DNA of 6,347 bases from Rickettsiales bacterium (GTDB lineage: Bacteria > Pseudomonadota > Alphaproteobacteria > Rickettsiales > Anaplasmataceae), in the NCBI GenBank assembly GCA_031286185.1, contig JAITUS010000125.1, positions 1-6,347 of the forward strand, read 5' to 3'. Below are positions 1 to 5,688 of the stretch, piece by piece (position 1 is the stretch's first letter; every line of letters starts with the position of its first letter). Under the pieces are notes generated by a model. That model was not told the origin of the DNA, ran no database searches, and saw only the letters and a list, made by a program, of their open reading frames with translations. A program made the translations under genes and the position numbers.

Positions 1-23
1 CAGATGATTGTTCTCTCCTTCAT
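1..23 (-). CDS. Possible start of a minus-strand gene running off the left edge (partial)
   Basis: On the minus strand an ATG at 23-21 is preceded by AGGAG with a 4-base spacer, which is a good Shine-Dalgarno match in an AT-rich genome where few genes here have one. Only seven codons are visible (MKERTII), so the product cannot be identified. It would be the next gene downstream of ffh in the same direction, separated from it by 120 bp. It could be a chance ATG; the case rests on the ribosome binding site alone. Confidence 0.35.
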
Positions 24-85
24 TTCTCTCCTACTACGAAGATTTTAAACAGGTTCTAAGATGTACAGCCCCACAATTCCTCCCT

Positions 86-122
86 TGATGGTATTTTTTT
101 CTCACACTTTATCATACCATCA
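86..122. repeat. Inverted repeat downstream of ffh
   Basis: Nine bases at 86-94 (TGATGGTAT) are the exact reverse complement of 114-122, with a 19-base loop. It sits 22 bp beyond the ffh stop codon, where a terminator would be expected. However, the minus-strand RNA has no U-run after the stem; the A/T-rich run lies in the loop. It may be an imperfect terminator, an RNA 3'-end stabilising hairpin, or simply an AT-rich palindrome. Confidence 0.4.
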
Positions 123-143
123 CACTTTCTGGGACCAAACTCT

Positions 144-1487
144 CTACTTTCTGCTTAGCATATCCATCAAATCAGATTCTTTGAGTTTGCTGTGGTCGAC
201 TTTGCTGAACTTGTTTACCATCGCGCTCATTTGGTTATATTGCTTAACTAAGAGATTAACATCCGGCACACTCGTTCCAGAACCTTTTGCAATTCTAAGC
301 CTTCTCTTGCCATTTAGAATATCTGGATTTCGCCTTTCTTTCTCAGTCATCGAATTTATGATAGCTATATATTTTTTCACTTTGCTATCATCTGACACTC
401 CGCTACTTAGCTTTTTTGTAAACGAGCTTGGGATGAACTTCATTATGTTGCTGACGCCATCCATTTTATTCAGAGTTTTTAGCATTCCTACCAAATCATT
501 TAGGTCAAAATTACCTTTTTTTACTTTCTTTTGCAGTTTATCGATTTCTTCCTGACCAACGATCTCGGCAGCTCTTTCAACCAATGAGACGACATCACCC
601 ATATCAAGTATCCTTTTTGCGATTCTATCTGGGTAAAAGTCATCGAGGTCACTTAATTTTTCACCACAAGCAATAAATTTAATTGGGCAGTTAGTTGCCA
701 TTTTCATAGAGAGGGCAGCACCACCACGTGCATCTCCATCAATACGAGTGAGAATAATGCCAGTCACGCCTATTGCTTCATTGAATGATTTAGCAATATT
801 CACTGCATCCTGGCCAATCATCGCATCGGCTACTAAAATAACTTCTGCAGGTGAAGCTATTTCTTTCACAGCCTTCAACTCATTCATCATATTTTCGTCG
901 ATATGAAGCCTACCAGCGGTATCTAGTATCAATACATCATAGTTATCGTTCTTTGCTGCTGCCAGTGCCCTTTTTGTAATTGCAATAGGCTTTTCATCTA
1001 TCGCTATAGGTAAGGTTTGTACGTCTATTTGTTTACCGAGCACCTCAAGCTGTTTCTGGGCAGCCGGCCTGTAAATATCCAAAGAGGCAAGCATTACTTC
1101 TTTCTTTTGTTTTTTTAGCTTTAAGGCAAGCTTTCCTGAGGTCGTTGTTTTACCTGCACCTTGTAAGCCCACCATCATAATTATAGCAGGAGGTTTAACC
1201 GCGAAATTTAAGTCACTTTTTTCTGGTCCGAGAATTGCAACCAAATTATCCTGCACAATTTTGATTATCATTTGTGCTGGAGAAACACTTTTTATGACTT
1301 TTTCCCCTATGACCTTATCTTTAACGTCGTTGATGAATTTTTTTGCAACTTCAAGCGAAACATCAGCTTCAATTAGGGCTATACGTATTTCACGCATAGC
1401 AAGGCTGAAGTCATCTTCGGAAATGATTGACTTTCCCCTGAGCTTGTTGAATACAGAATTTAAACTCTCGGTTAATGATTTAAACAT
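144..1487 (-). CDS. ffh: Signal recognition particle protein Ffh (SRP54 GTPase)
   Basis: Ffh binds 4.5S RNA and signal sequences emerging from ribosomes, then docks with FtsY at the inner membrane for cotranslational insertion of membrane proteins. The protein is 447 residues, close to the usual bacterial length of about 450. The helical N domain covers about residues 1-90 and begins with the typical MFKSLTESL. The G domain follows: P-loop GLQGAGKT (107-114), DIYRPAAQ (137-144), DTAGR (189-193), and TRID (247-250) followed by the GDARGG signature. TRID is a conservative variant of the common TKxD. The methionine-rich M domain begins near 328, and the RNA-binding segment RRLRIAKGSG lies at 395-404. 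All catalytic motifs are intact. The start overlaps the last 16 bases of the upstream antiporter gene, which suggests cotranscription and translational coupling; no strong Shine-Dalgarno is visible. Confidence 0.97.
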   Translation of the reverse strand: MFKSLTESLNSVFNKLRGKSIISEDDFSLAMREIRIALIEADVSLEVAKKFINDVKDKVIGEKVIKSVSPAQMIIKIVQDNLVAILGPEKSDLNFAVKPPAIIMMVGLQGAGKTTTSGKLALKLKKQKKEVMLASLDIYRPAAQKQLEVLGKQIDVQTLPIAIDEKPIAITKRALAAAKNDNYDVLILDTAGRLHIDENMMNELKAVKEIASPAEVILVADAMIGQDAVNIAKSFNEAIGVTGIILTRIDGDARGGAALSMKMATNCPIKFIACGEKLSDLDDFYPDRIAKRILDMGDVVSLVERAAEIVGQEEIDKLQKKVKKGNFDLNDLVGMLKTLNKMDGVSNIMKFIPSSFTKKLSSGVSDDSKVKKYIAIINSMTEKERRNPDILNGKRRLRIAKGSGTSVPDVNLLVKQYNQMSAMVNKFSKVDHSKLKESDLMDMLSRK

Positions 1488-3046
1488 AACAGTACCAGTA
1501 GAACGCTCATCAAAAAAAGAGAAGAAGCTGAAACGAAACTCACTGAGTTATAACTTAGCACTTCTTTAAGTTTAGTAGTATTATTAGAATATAGACTGAC
1601 AAGCGAATTAGTCAAGTTTTGCAGCACGCTAGCAGACATCTTTCTCATTTTGAAAACCAACTTATTGAACAGTGAAACAACATAAGGTATGAGAGCTCTG
1701 AAAATCCAATCGATATCCATTTTAAAATTTATTCTTGGCAGACATAACTTGCGTAAGTGGATAAACAACAAGGTAGCACATAGTAATGAACTAAATTGCG
1801 ACCAGATATTTTGTGTGTTGTACGCAAGATTAAAAATCGCAGGTTTGTTGTAAATAGGTAAGTAAGGATTGCCAACAATTACGCATATAAATGCTAAAAT
1901 AACCATGGCTATTCCCCCCCCTTCCTCTGTTAAAGGTTTTGACTTGCTTTTGGCAATAAATATGTAGTAAAGAAACTTAAGTCCCACGCTTAAATAAAGC
2001 AATAAATTCAGAATTTTGTGTAAGTTTTTGTACAATTCTAAATCAGTACCATTCATTTTAATTTCAGCTGCAATGTATGATTTGCTAATAAATCCAGCAG
2101 TTCCAGGAAATGCAGCCATTGTGAGTATTGCAATCAAAGCATACATTCCTTCTACTGACATGAATTTGCTTGCTCTATTAAAATTCACCACTTTTGTCCG
2201 CAAGATAATCGTGTTGGCAACAGCAATGAGCAATAGTTGGTAGGCAATGGAAAAAATTATGTTGAGAGCAAGTAGTGGTACAGCATTTTCCAAGCGGCTA
2301 AGCAGACTCCCTGTCATAATTAATATGCCCATTTGCCCTACAACACTGTAGGCTAAAAACCTACGGATGTTTTGTTCAAGGGAACCAAATATAATACCAT
2401 AAATTGCAGTGATAGTGCCCAAGAATGCTAATATTTCGGCATAATCTTGCCAAAGGTTGTAAGTATGCAGGAGTGCTACTAAAAAAGAAACCTTGGTAGT
2501 AAATAGGGAAAGGTATGACGCCCCGTGTAATGATGCAGCAGGATATGTATCAACAACCCAGAATGAAAAAGGGAAACAGGCGCAATTTATTAATAGACCT
2601 ATGATTATTAGATTAGAACTTTGAATTGCTAACCCTGCCGTTAGTATAACCCCAACAAAAAAGTGTACACAAGCATACCTTACTGCAGGTCCATTATCTT
2701 TGCTACCGGCTGCGATAATAAAAGATGCACTGATGGCCATTAATTCACAGAATATCACAGCCAATAATATCTGCTTAGATAATATTGCACACAATGAACT
2801 GATAGTACAAGCAAAAAAGGATAGCATTTCCGAAAAGCTTAAATTTTTTGCTGGTAGAACAATTAGAAATGCAGCTGATAAAAAAGATATCAATATGATG
2901 CGAAAAGATAAATCAAAATTTAGAACAGGATAAGACCAATTCAATGTGGTATCCAAATTCTCAGGTAATTTTAGTACTATAACTACTAATATAGATAGCA
3001 GAAATAACAGCGAAAATTTATAAAGTTGCACGACAATTAAAGTCAA
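1472..3046 (-). CDS. Proton-conducting membrane transporter, Mrp antiporter subunit D / NuoN-like
   Basis: A 524-residue, very hydrophobic, polytopic inner-membrane protein of the Proton_antipo_M family, shared by MrpD/MnhD antiporter subunits and complex I subunits L, M and N. Family features visible are the buried glutamate in FCELMAISAS (E101), the helix lysine in FTTKVSFL (K185), the segment NIRRFLAYSVVGQMG (226-240), and the loop FPGTAGFISKSYI (313-325). The usual HPAAPS-like segment reads TYPAASLHGA here. The tail MDIDWIFR (443-450) resembles the DxDWxYR tail of alphaproteobacterial MrpD-like proteins, so I favour MrpD over NuoN. No other Mrp or Nuo subunit is in view, so the partner complex is unknown. 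The N-terminus is uncertain: TTG at 3046 is the first possible start after an in-frame TAA (3053-3055), a GTG follows at codon 6, and neither has a Shine-Dalgarno. Codons for G376-G378 contain a run of eight G. The 3' end overlaps ffh. Confidence 0.85.
   Translation of the reverse strand: MTLIVVQLYKFSLLFLLSILVVIVLKLPENLDTTLNWSYPVLNFDLSFRIILISFLSAAFLIVLPAKNLSFSEMLSFFACTISSLCAILSKQILLAVIFCELMAISASFIIAAGSKDNGPAVRYACVHFFVGVILTAGLAIQSSNLIIIGLLINCACFPFSFWVVDTYPAASLHGASYLSLFTTKVSFLVALLHTYNLWQDYAEILAFLGTITAIYGIIFGSLEQNIRRFLAYSVVGQMGILIMTGSLLSRLENAVPLLALNIIFSIAYQLLLIAVANTIILRTKVVNFNRASKFMSVEGMYALIAILTMAAFPGTAGFISKSYIAAEIKMNGTDLELYKNLHKILNLLLYLSVGLKFLYYIFIAKSKSKPLTEEGGGIAMVILAFICVIVGNPYLPIYNKPAIFNLAYNTQNIWSQFSSLLCATLLFIHLRKLCLPRINFKMDIDWIFRALIPYVVSLFNKLVFKMRKMSASVLQNLTNSLVSLYSNNTTKLKEVLSYNSVSFVSASSLFLMSVLLVLLCLNH
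3017..3046 (-). promoter_or_regulatory. Candidate sigma-70 promoter for the mrpD-like/ffh operon
   Basis: On the minus strand TTGACT (3046-3041) is followed after 18 bases by TATAAA (3022-3017), or after 17 bases by TTATAA (3023-3018). Both hexamers are five-of-six or near matches to consensus at good spacing. The -35 hexamer coincides with the TTG used as the first possible start codon of the transporter. If this promoter is used, translation must start further in, or another upstream promoter makes the longer message. AT-rich DNA yields such matches by chance. Confidence 0.4.
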
Positions 3047-3154
3047 TATAGTTTATACTATCTCAATGAATAAATAAAATCAATTTGCATGTATTAACCA
3101 CTAATTAAACTAATTATCGTATAATTATATCAGGGTTAGGGGGTTATAGGAACC

Positions 3155-3187
3155 CGGTCAGGTTAGGGTTTTAATCTAACCTGACCG
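3155..3187. repeat. Perfect 12-bp inverted repeat (stable hairpin)
   Basis: CGGTCAGGTTAG (3155-3166) and CTAACCTGACCG (3176-3187) are exact reverse complements with a 9-base loop, giving the most stable simple hairpin in the window. An alternative small stem, GGGTT (3141-3145) with AACCC (3151-3155), would share base 3155 with the larger stem, so the two compete. It lies 108 bp upstream of the transporter start and is not next to any gene end, so it is not an obvious terminator for a surviving gene. It could be a remnant terminator, a small repetitive palindrome, or a structured leader if transcription starts further upstream. Confidence 0.75.
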
Positions 3188-3368
3188 ATAGCTTTAATAG
3201 TGAGGTAAGCCTCAATATAACACGCTCAATTTATAGTACCACATTCATGCATAATTTATTTGAAATTTGTGCACGAGTGTTAGTAAATTATTTACTTTTT
3301 GAAATAAAGTTCAGCATTAATTTTTTACGGTTAGCACAAAACTAGTTATTTCCTTATTTTATATTACC

Positions 3369-3423
3369 ATGCTAAAATAGCTATTATAACATAAAGTTAT
3401 TAATAATATGTATATTTTAGCAT
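3369..3423. repeat. Perfect 11-bp AT-rich inverted repeat with nested stem
   Basis: ATGCTAAAATA (3369-3379) is the exact reverse complement of TATTTTAGCAT (3413-3423), enclosing 33 bases. Inside, ATAAC (3386-3390) can pair with GTTAT (3396-3400), so the unit could form a two-part cruciform. No gene uses it in an obvious way. It could be the ends of a tiny mobile element, a protein-binding palindrome, or chance in AT-rich sequence, although 11 of 11 is unusual for chance at this distance. Confidence 0.55.
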
Positions 3424-3429
3424 ATTAGG

Positions 3430-3642
3430 TGATAGAAGAAGGTTCAGTCTGACAACCCAGTGTCGTCCAAGTAGCTGGCTGGCATCCAAGAAATTTTGCT
3501 TGTAAGCGAGCGCGCTGAGTTAGTGAACATAAAAGTAGCAAATCTTGTGTTACGCTGGCTAGGTTTTCCCACGTCATACCGCAGCGGCTGCTAACGCGTA
3601 GCGGAATAACGGTTTTTTGAATCGTCGGTGACTATAAGTCAC
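3430..3642. repeat. G+C-rich palindromic repeat block, Wolbachia-type intergenic repeats
   Basis: This stretch is visibly richer in G and C than its surroundings. An imperfect palindrome spans 3572-3611, where 9 of 11 outer bases pair (CGTCATACCGC against GCGGAATAACG). It encloses GCTA/TAGC (3590-3593 and 3599-3602) around the palindrome ACGCGT. A second hairpin, GTGACT-ATA-AGTCAC, lies at 3628-3642. The left part (about 3457-3490) has CCAGTGTCGTCC and GGCATCCAAG segments. From memory, both parts resemble the short repeats scattered through Wolbachia intergenic DNA. A 50-codon minus-strand reading frame (ATG near 3578) runs through it but looks like a product of the repeat rather than a gene. 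Confidence 0.55.
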
Positions 3643-3657
3643 TCTAGCTGCATTTAC

Positions 3658-3783
3658 TAGATCTCTTGTATAACCAATTTATGGTTAGGAGAAACGCAGA
3701 TGAGCACCGCAGAATACTTGAAGTTTGAGGAGCGCAAGCAAGTTTTGGTGCAAAATCAGAAAGCAGGTTATGCAAGAGATCTA
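3658..3783. mobile_element. MITE-like element with 18-bp terminal inverted repeats
   Basis: The ends TAGATCTCTTGTATAACC (3658-3675) and GGTTATGCAAGAGATCTA (3766-3783) are reverse complements at 17 of 18 positions, and the exception is a T-G wobble. The unit is 126 bp, the size of a miniature element or an internally deleted insertion sequence. The outermost TA at both ends could be a 2-bp target duplication; alternatively CTAG (3657-3660) and CTAC (3781-3784) would be an imperfect 4-bp one. Inside, 24 bp from the left end, a well-placed ribosome binding site and ATG begin a short frame, as expected if the start of a transposase gene survived an internal deletion. The inner 12-mer GGTTATGCAAGA recurs at the presumed IS end near 6189-6200. 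Confidence 0.55.
3687..3691 (+). promoter_or_regulatory. Ribosome binding site AGGAG before the 39-codon frame
   Basis: AGGAG lies 8 bases before the ATG at 3700. It is one of the few strong Shine-Dalgarno sequences in the window and is the main reason to treat the short frame as the remnant of a real gene start. Confidence 0.55.
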
Positions 3784-3819
3784 CTGTTATATAACTTAAC
3801 AGTTAAATATTTTCATTGA
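3700..3819 (+). pseudogene. Truncated N-terminal gene fragment inside the MITE-like element (39 codons)
   Basis: This frame begins MSTAEYLKFEERKQVLVQNQ, is hydrophilic and charged, and runs through the right terminal repeat to a TGA at 3817-3819. It has a good ribosome binding site and a plausible protein start. Its last 12 or so codons come from the terminal repeat and flanking DNA, so the ancestral gene was probably cut off after about residue 23. Position and orientation suggest the start of the transposase of the parent insertion sequence, but I do not recognise the family. It could be expressed as a short peptide; nothing shows that it is. Confidence 0.4.
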
Positions 3820-3850
3820 CTTATTAACTATTTTTACGTATTATTATACT
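3816..3850 (+). promoter_or_regulatory. Promoter-like sequence upstream of the broken gene
   Basis: TTGACT (3816-3821) is a good -35 hexamer. The -10 candidates TATTAT (3842-3847) and TATACT (3845-3850) sit 20 and 23 bases away, longer than ideal. TTAACT (3824-3829) with TATACT has a 15-base spacer. The region is AT-rich, so this is suggestive only. It starts inside the short frame that overhangs the MITE-like element, so the element may lie just outside the promoter. Confidence 0.3.
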
Positions 3851-3878
3851 ATTAGTAGTTTATATCAGAACGTTAATA

Positions 3879-4723
3879 ATGAGTAGCTCTACATCAGAAG
3901 AAAAGAAAAATCCAGTAGTTACGCTAAAAACTCAGGCAGAAGAGTGCAATTTCAGTATATTAAGAGCCCGTAAAGATGATACCGAAGCAACCTCTGGTTA
4001 TCAGGCATATAAAGGCATTAATAGAATGAATTTTGTTATTGACGGCAAAGTTGTAAGTGGAGATCTGATTACTAAATTATACAAAGAATATAACAGTCTG
4101 TTGCCAAAAAGTGAAGACGAAAGTAAAGATTACCGTCCTTTTGCAAGAGCAGTTTTTAAGAAGATGTTTGAACATAATAAGACGGGTTCCAGGTGATTCT
4201 ATTCTAGATGAGTTAATTACTAATTGTAACCAATCAGGATATGAATTTGTATATGCACCATTTATGAGAAAACTCTCTGATGAACATGCATTACATATGG
4301 ATGTCAATAGTAGCAATGTTAATAGGAGAGTACTAATTAACTGTAAAAAGGATTCAGATTCTGTGAGTGTTAAATGTAGCACTTCAACAATACCTGTGAA
4401 AGTGCCGGGGGGAAAACAGGGCAACATGTGATATATCGTTCTCAGTAGGATTCACACTTGATCCTCAAGATGATAAAAGTGTAACATATAAAGGCGGTAA
4501 ATTGTCACTTACTATTCCTGAGAGACTGAAGTATTATAATACAGGTGATAAAAGCTTATTTGATGTTATTCAAGATTATTTTTATAAGTTCTGCGAAAAG
4601 CTTGGATTTTTTACAGAAAAAGTAGAGCATAACTTGAACGAGCCAGAAGTGAACAGCTGTGTAAAAAAAACAGATGTGGACCCTCTTAGTAACGAACGTG
4701 GTGTGCCTGGTGTTGACAGTTAA
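3879..4723 (+). pseudogene. Broken gene with two +1 frameshifts, unknown protein (280 codons if repaired)
   Basis: Three consecutive frames read as one protein. Frame A runs from ATG 3879 to the TGA at 4194-4196. Frame B takes over near 4184 and ends at a TGA at 4429-4431. Frame C takes over near 4407-4412 and ends at TAA 4721-4723. Removing one G from GGG (4184-4186) joins ...FEHNKT to VPGDSILDEL; removing one from the G6 run (4407-4412) joins ...TIPVKVPG to ENRATCDISF. The span less two bases is exactly 840, or 280 codons. The product is mostly hydrophilic with no membrane helix or signal peptide, and I recognise no domain. Its C-terminal part has a helical YYNTGDKSLFDVIQDYFYKF stretch and a polar tail. 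It could be a decayed lineage-specific gene, possibly effector-like, a slippage-expressed gene, or a normal gene with sequencing errors in G-runs. No Shine-Dalgarno precedes the ATG. Confidence 0.7.
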
Positions 4724-4744
4724 AATATCTCGAGCTCTGTCAGC
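4712..4744. terminator. Candidate hairpin between convergent genes, spanning both stop codons
   Basis: GTTGACAG (4712-4719) pairs with CTGTCAGC (4737-4744) in an 8-bp stem with one G-T wobble. The 17-base loop carries the overlapping stop codons of the broken gene and miaA. On the plus strand it is followed by TTGTTTG, a weak T-rich tract; on the minus strand no T-run follows. It is at best a modest terminator for the plus-strand gene. Confidence 0.35.
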
Positions 4745-5613
4745 TTGTTTGCACAATCAATCACTTCGGAACTTGGAAATTGATTTTTAAACCAAGTGTA
4801 CTGGCGCTTTGCGTAGTGCCTTGTGTTTGTTTGAGCAATTTGTATTGCTTCATCTAAATAGAGCTCACCTTTTAAGTACTTTATAATTTCTGGCACTCCG
4901 TGTGCTTTCATAGCTGGCAAATGTGGAGCTAGGTTCATGCTAAGTAGCTTTTCTACTTCATCAATCGCTCCATTTTCAACCATTTTAATAAAACGAGAAT
5001 TTATTTTTCGGTATACGTTTTCACGCTCAGGCAAAATTGTATATATCTTAAAATTATTGAATAAAGGGGGCTGTCTATTTTCTTGCCATACGAAAATTGA
5101 CTTGCCAGTCTCAGTGATAACTTCAAGTGCCCTTGAAAGGCGGTGCGAGTCGTTCATGAATATTTTACCTTGAATTTTTGAGTCTTTGCTTAGCGCTAAT
5201 TTGTAGAACTCCTCTTTACTTAAATTTTTTCTAAGTTCACTTACATTTTGCCTTACTTCCTGACTTATTTGTGGAATTGATGACAAGCCCTTGATTAAGC
5301 TGCTGATATAAAGCCCACTTCCTCCAGTGATGATAGGTATTCGTGAATTCTCCAGCGCACTATTGACTTCTCTCTCTAAATCCTCTAGCCATAAACCTAC
5401 GGAACAATTTTCTCTTGCTGAAACATAACCATATAGTTTATAAAATTTTTCCTGCCTTGGTGGCTGAGCAGTAATTATGGGAATTTCTTTATATACCTGC
5501 TTCGAATCGCAGTTTATTATGTCAATATTTCCATATTTTTCTATCAAGCTATCGCACAATTCTGATTTACCTGAAGCTGTAATTCCTGTAATAATTACTA
5601 GATTATCTCTCAT
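4720..5613 (-). CDS. miaA: tRNA dimethylallyltransferase MiaA
   Basis: MiaA transfers a dimethylallyl group to N6 of adenosine 37 in tRNAs that read UNN codons, stabilising codon-anticodon pairing. The 297-residue length is normal (about 300). Motifs run in order: P-loop GITASGKS (10-17), DSKQVY (36-41) with the aspartate and substrate-contacting loop, LYGYV (60-64), GGSGLY (97-102), and the DSHRLSRALEV segment in the middle. KAHGVPE follows, equivalent to the more common AIGxPE, and then the C-terminal tRNA-contacting TRHYAKRQYTWF. All expected catalytic elements are present, so the gene looks functional. The ATG at 5613 puts the P-loop at the usual distance from the N-terminus; no Shine-Dalgarno is seen. 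It converges with the broken gene, their stop codons overlapping, and diverges from the small gene at 5689. Confidence 0.97.
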   Translation of the reverse strand: MRDNLVIITGITASGKSELCDSLIEKYGNIDIINCDSKQVYKEIPIITAQPPRQEKFYKLYGYVSARENCSVGLWLEDLEREVNSALENSRIPIITGGSGLYISSLIKGLSSIPQISQEVRQNVSELRKNLSKEEFYKLALSKDSKIQGKIFMNDSHRLSRALEVITETGKSIFVWQENRQPPLFNNFKIYTILPERENVYRKINSRFIKMVENGAIDEVEKLLSMNLAPHLPAMKAHGVPEIIKYLKGELYLDEAIQIAQTNTRHYAKRQYTWFKNQFPSSEVIDCANKLTELEIF

Positions 5614-5688
5614 TTATATTAATTTAATTAACGTATGATAGGGTGTAGTAAAAATTTGGATTCTACAATCTAAAGTTTGGAGATTTTT
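5614..5688. promoter_or_regulatory. Divergent intergenic region between miaA and the small plus-strand gene
   Basis: These 75 AT-rich bases must hold the start signals of both genes. TATGAT (5634-5639) is a fair plus-strand -10, and its complement gives TATCAT on the minus strand (5640-5635), so the same spot could serve both directions. I find no convincing -35 at the right spacing for either, so the promoters are unassigned. GGAG (5679-5682) is the ribosome binding site of the plus-strand gene. Confidence 0.35.

Larger units (their letters stand above)
3047..3878. other. Long intergenic region rich in palindromes and mobile-element debris
   Basis: These 832 bases hold no gene over about 60 codons that looks real. 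From left to right there is an AT-rich stretch upstream of the transporter gene, a strong 12-bp hairpin (3155-3187), a small hairpin TGAGG/CCTCA (3201-3214), and an AT-rich segment with an imperfect palindrome AGTAAAT/ATTTACT (3282-3296). After these come an 11-bp inverted repeat (3369-3423), a distinctly G+C-richer repeat block (about 3430-3642), a MITE-like element (3658-3783), and AT-rich promoter-like DNA up to the broken gene at 3879. I see no tRNA, rRNA, SRP RNA or CRISPR array in it. Confidence 0.75.

Noticed and set aside
61..555. Plus-strand open frame of 164 codons at the left end
   Set aside because: It lies mostly antisense to the unmistakable Ffh C-terminal domain and has the Leu/Phe/Ser-rich composition of a complement artefact.
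3156..3186. Possible SRP (4.5S) RNA because GGTCAGG appears near the ffh operon
   Set aside because: The conserved GGAAG/AGCAGCC core loop is absent and the structure is only a short simple hairpin.
3428..3580. Minus-strand frame of about 50 codons starting MTWENLASVTQ
   Set aside because: It runs through G+C-rich palindromic repeats, has no ribosome binding site, and its content is explained by the repeat sequence.
3047..3878. CRISPR array or tandem repeat in the long intergenic region
   Set aside because: The repeats present are inverted pairs with different sequences; there is no regular direct-repeat and spacer pattern.
4405..4416. Programmed -1 ribosomal frameshift at the G6A4 run
   Set aside because: Joining frames B and C needs a +1 (or -2) shift, not -1, so a classical -1 slippery heptamer does not explain it. 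Transcript slippage or an extra G fits better.
4077..4427. Minus-strand open frame over the broken gene
   Set aside because: It is antisense to frames that rebuild a coherent protein, and it has no start signal or recognisable motif.
4111..4431. Frame B of the broken gene as an independent gene starting at GTG 4111
   Set aside because: Its first 25 or so residues overlap frame A out of phase, there is no ribosome binding site, and the residues after 4184 continue frame A sensibly.
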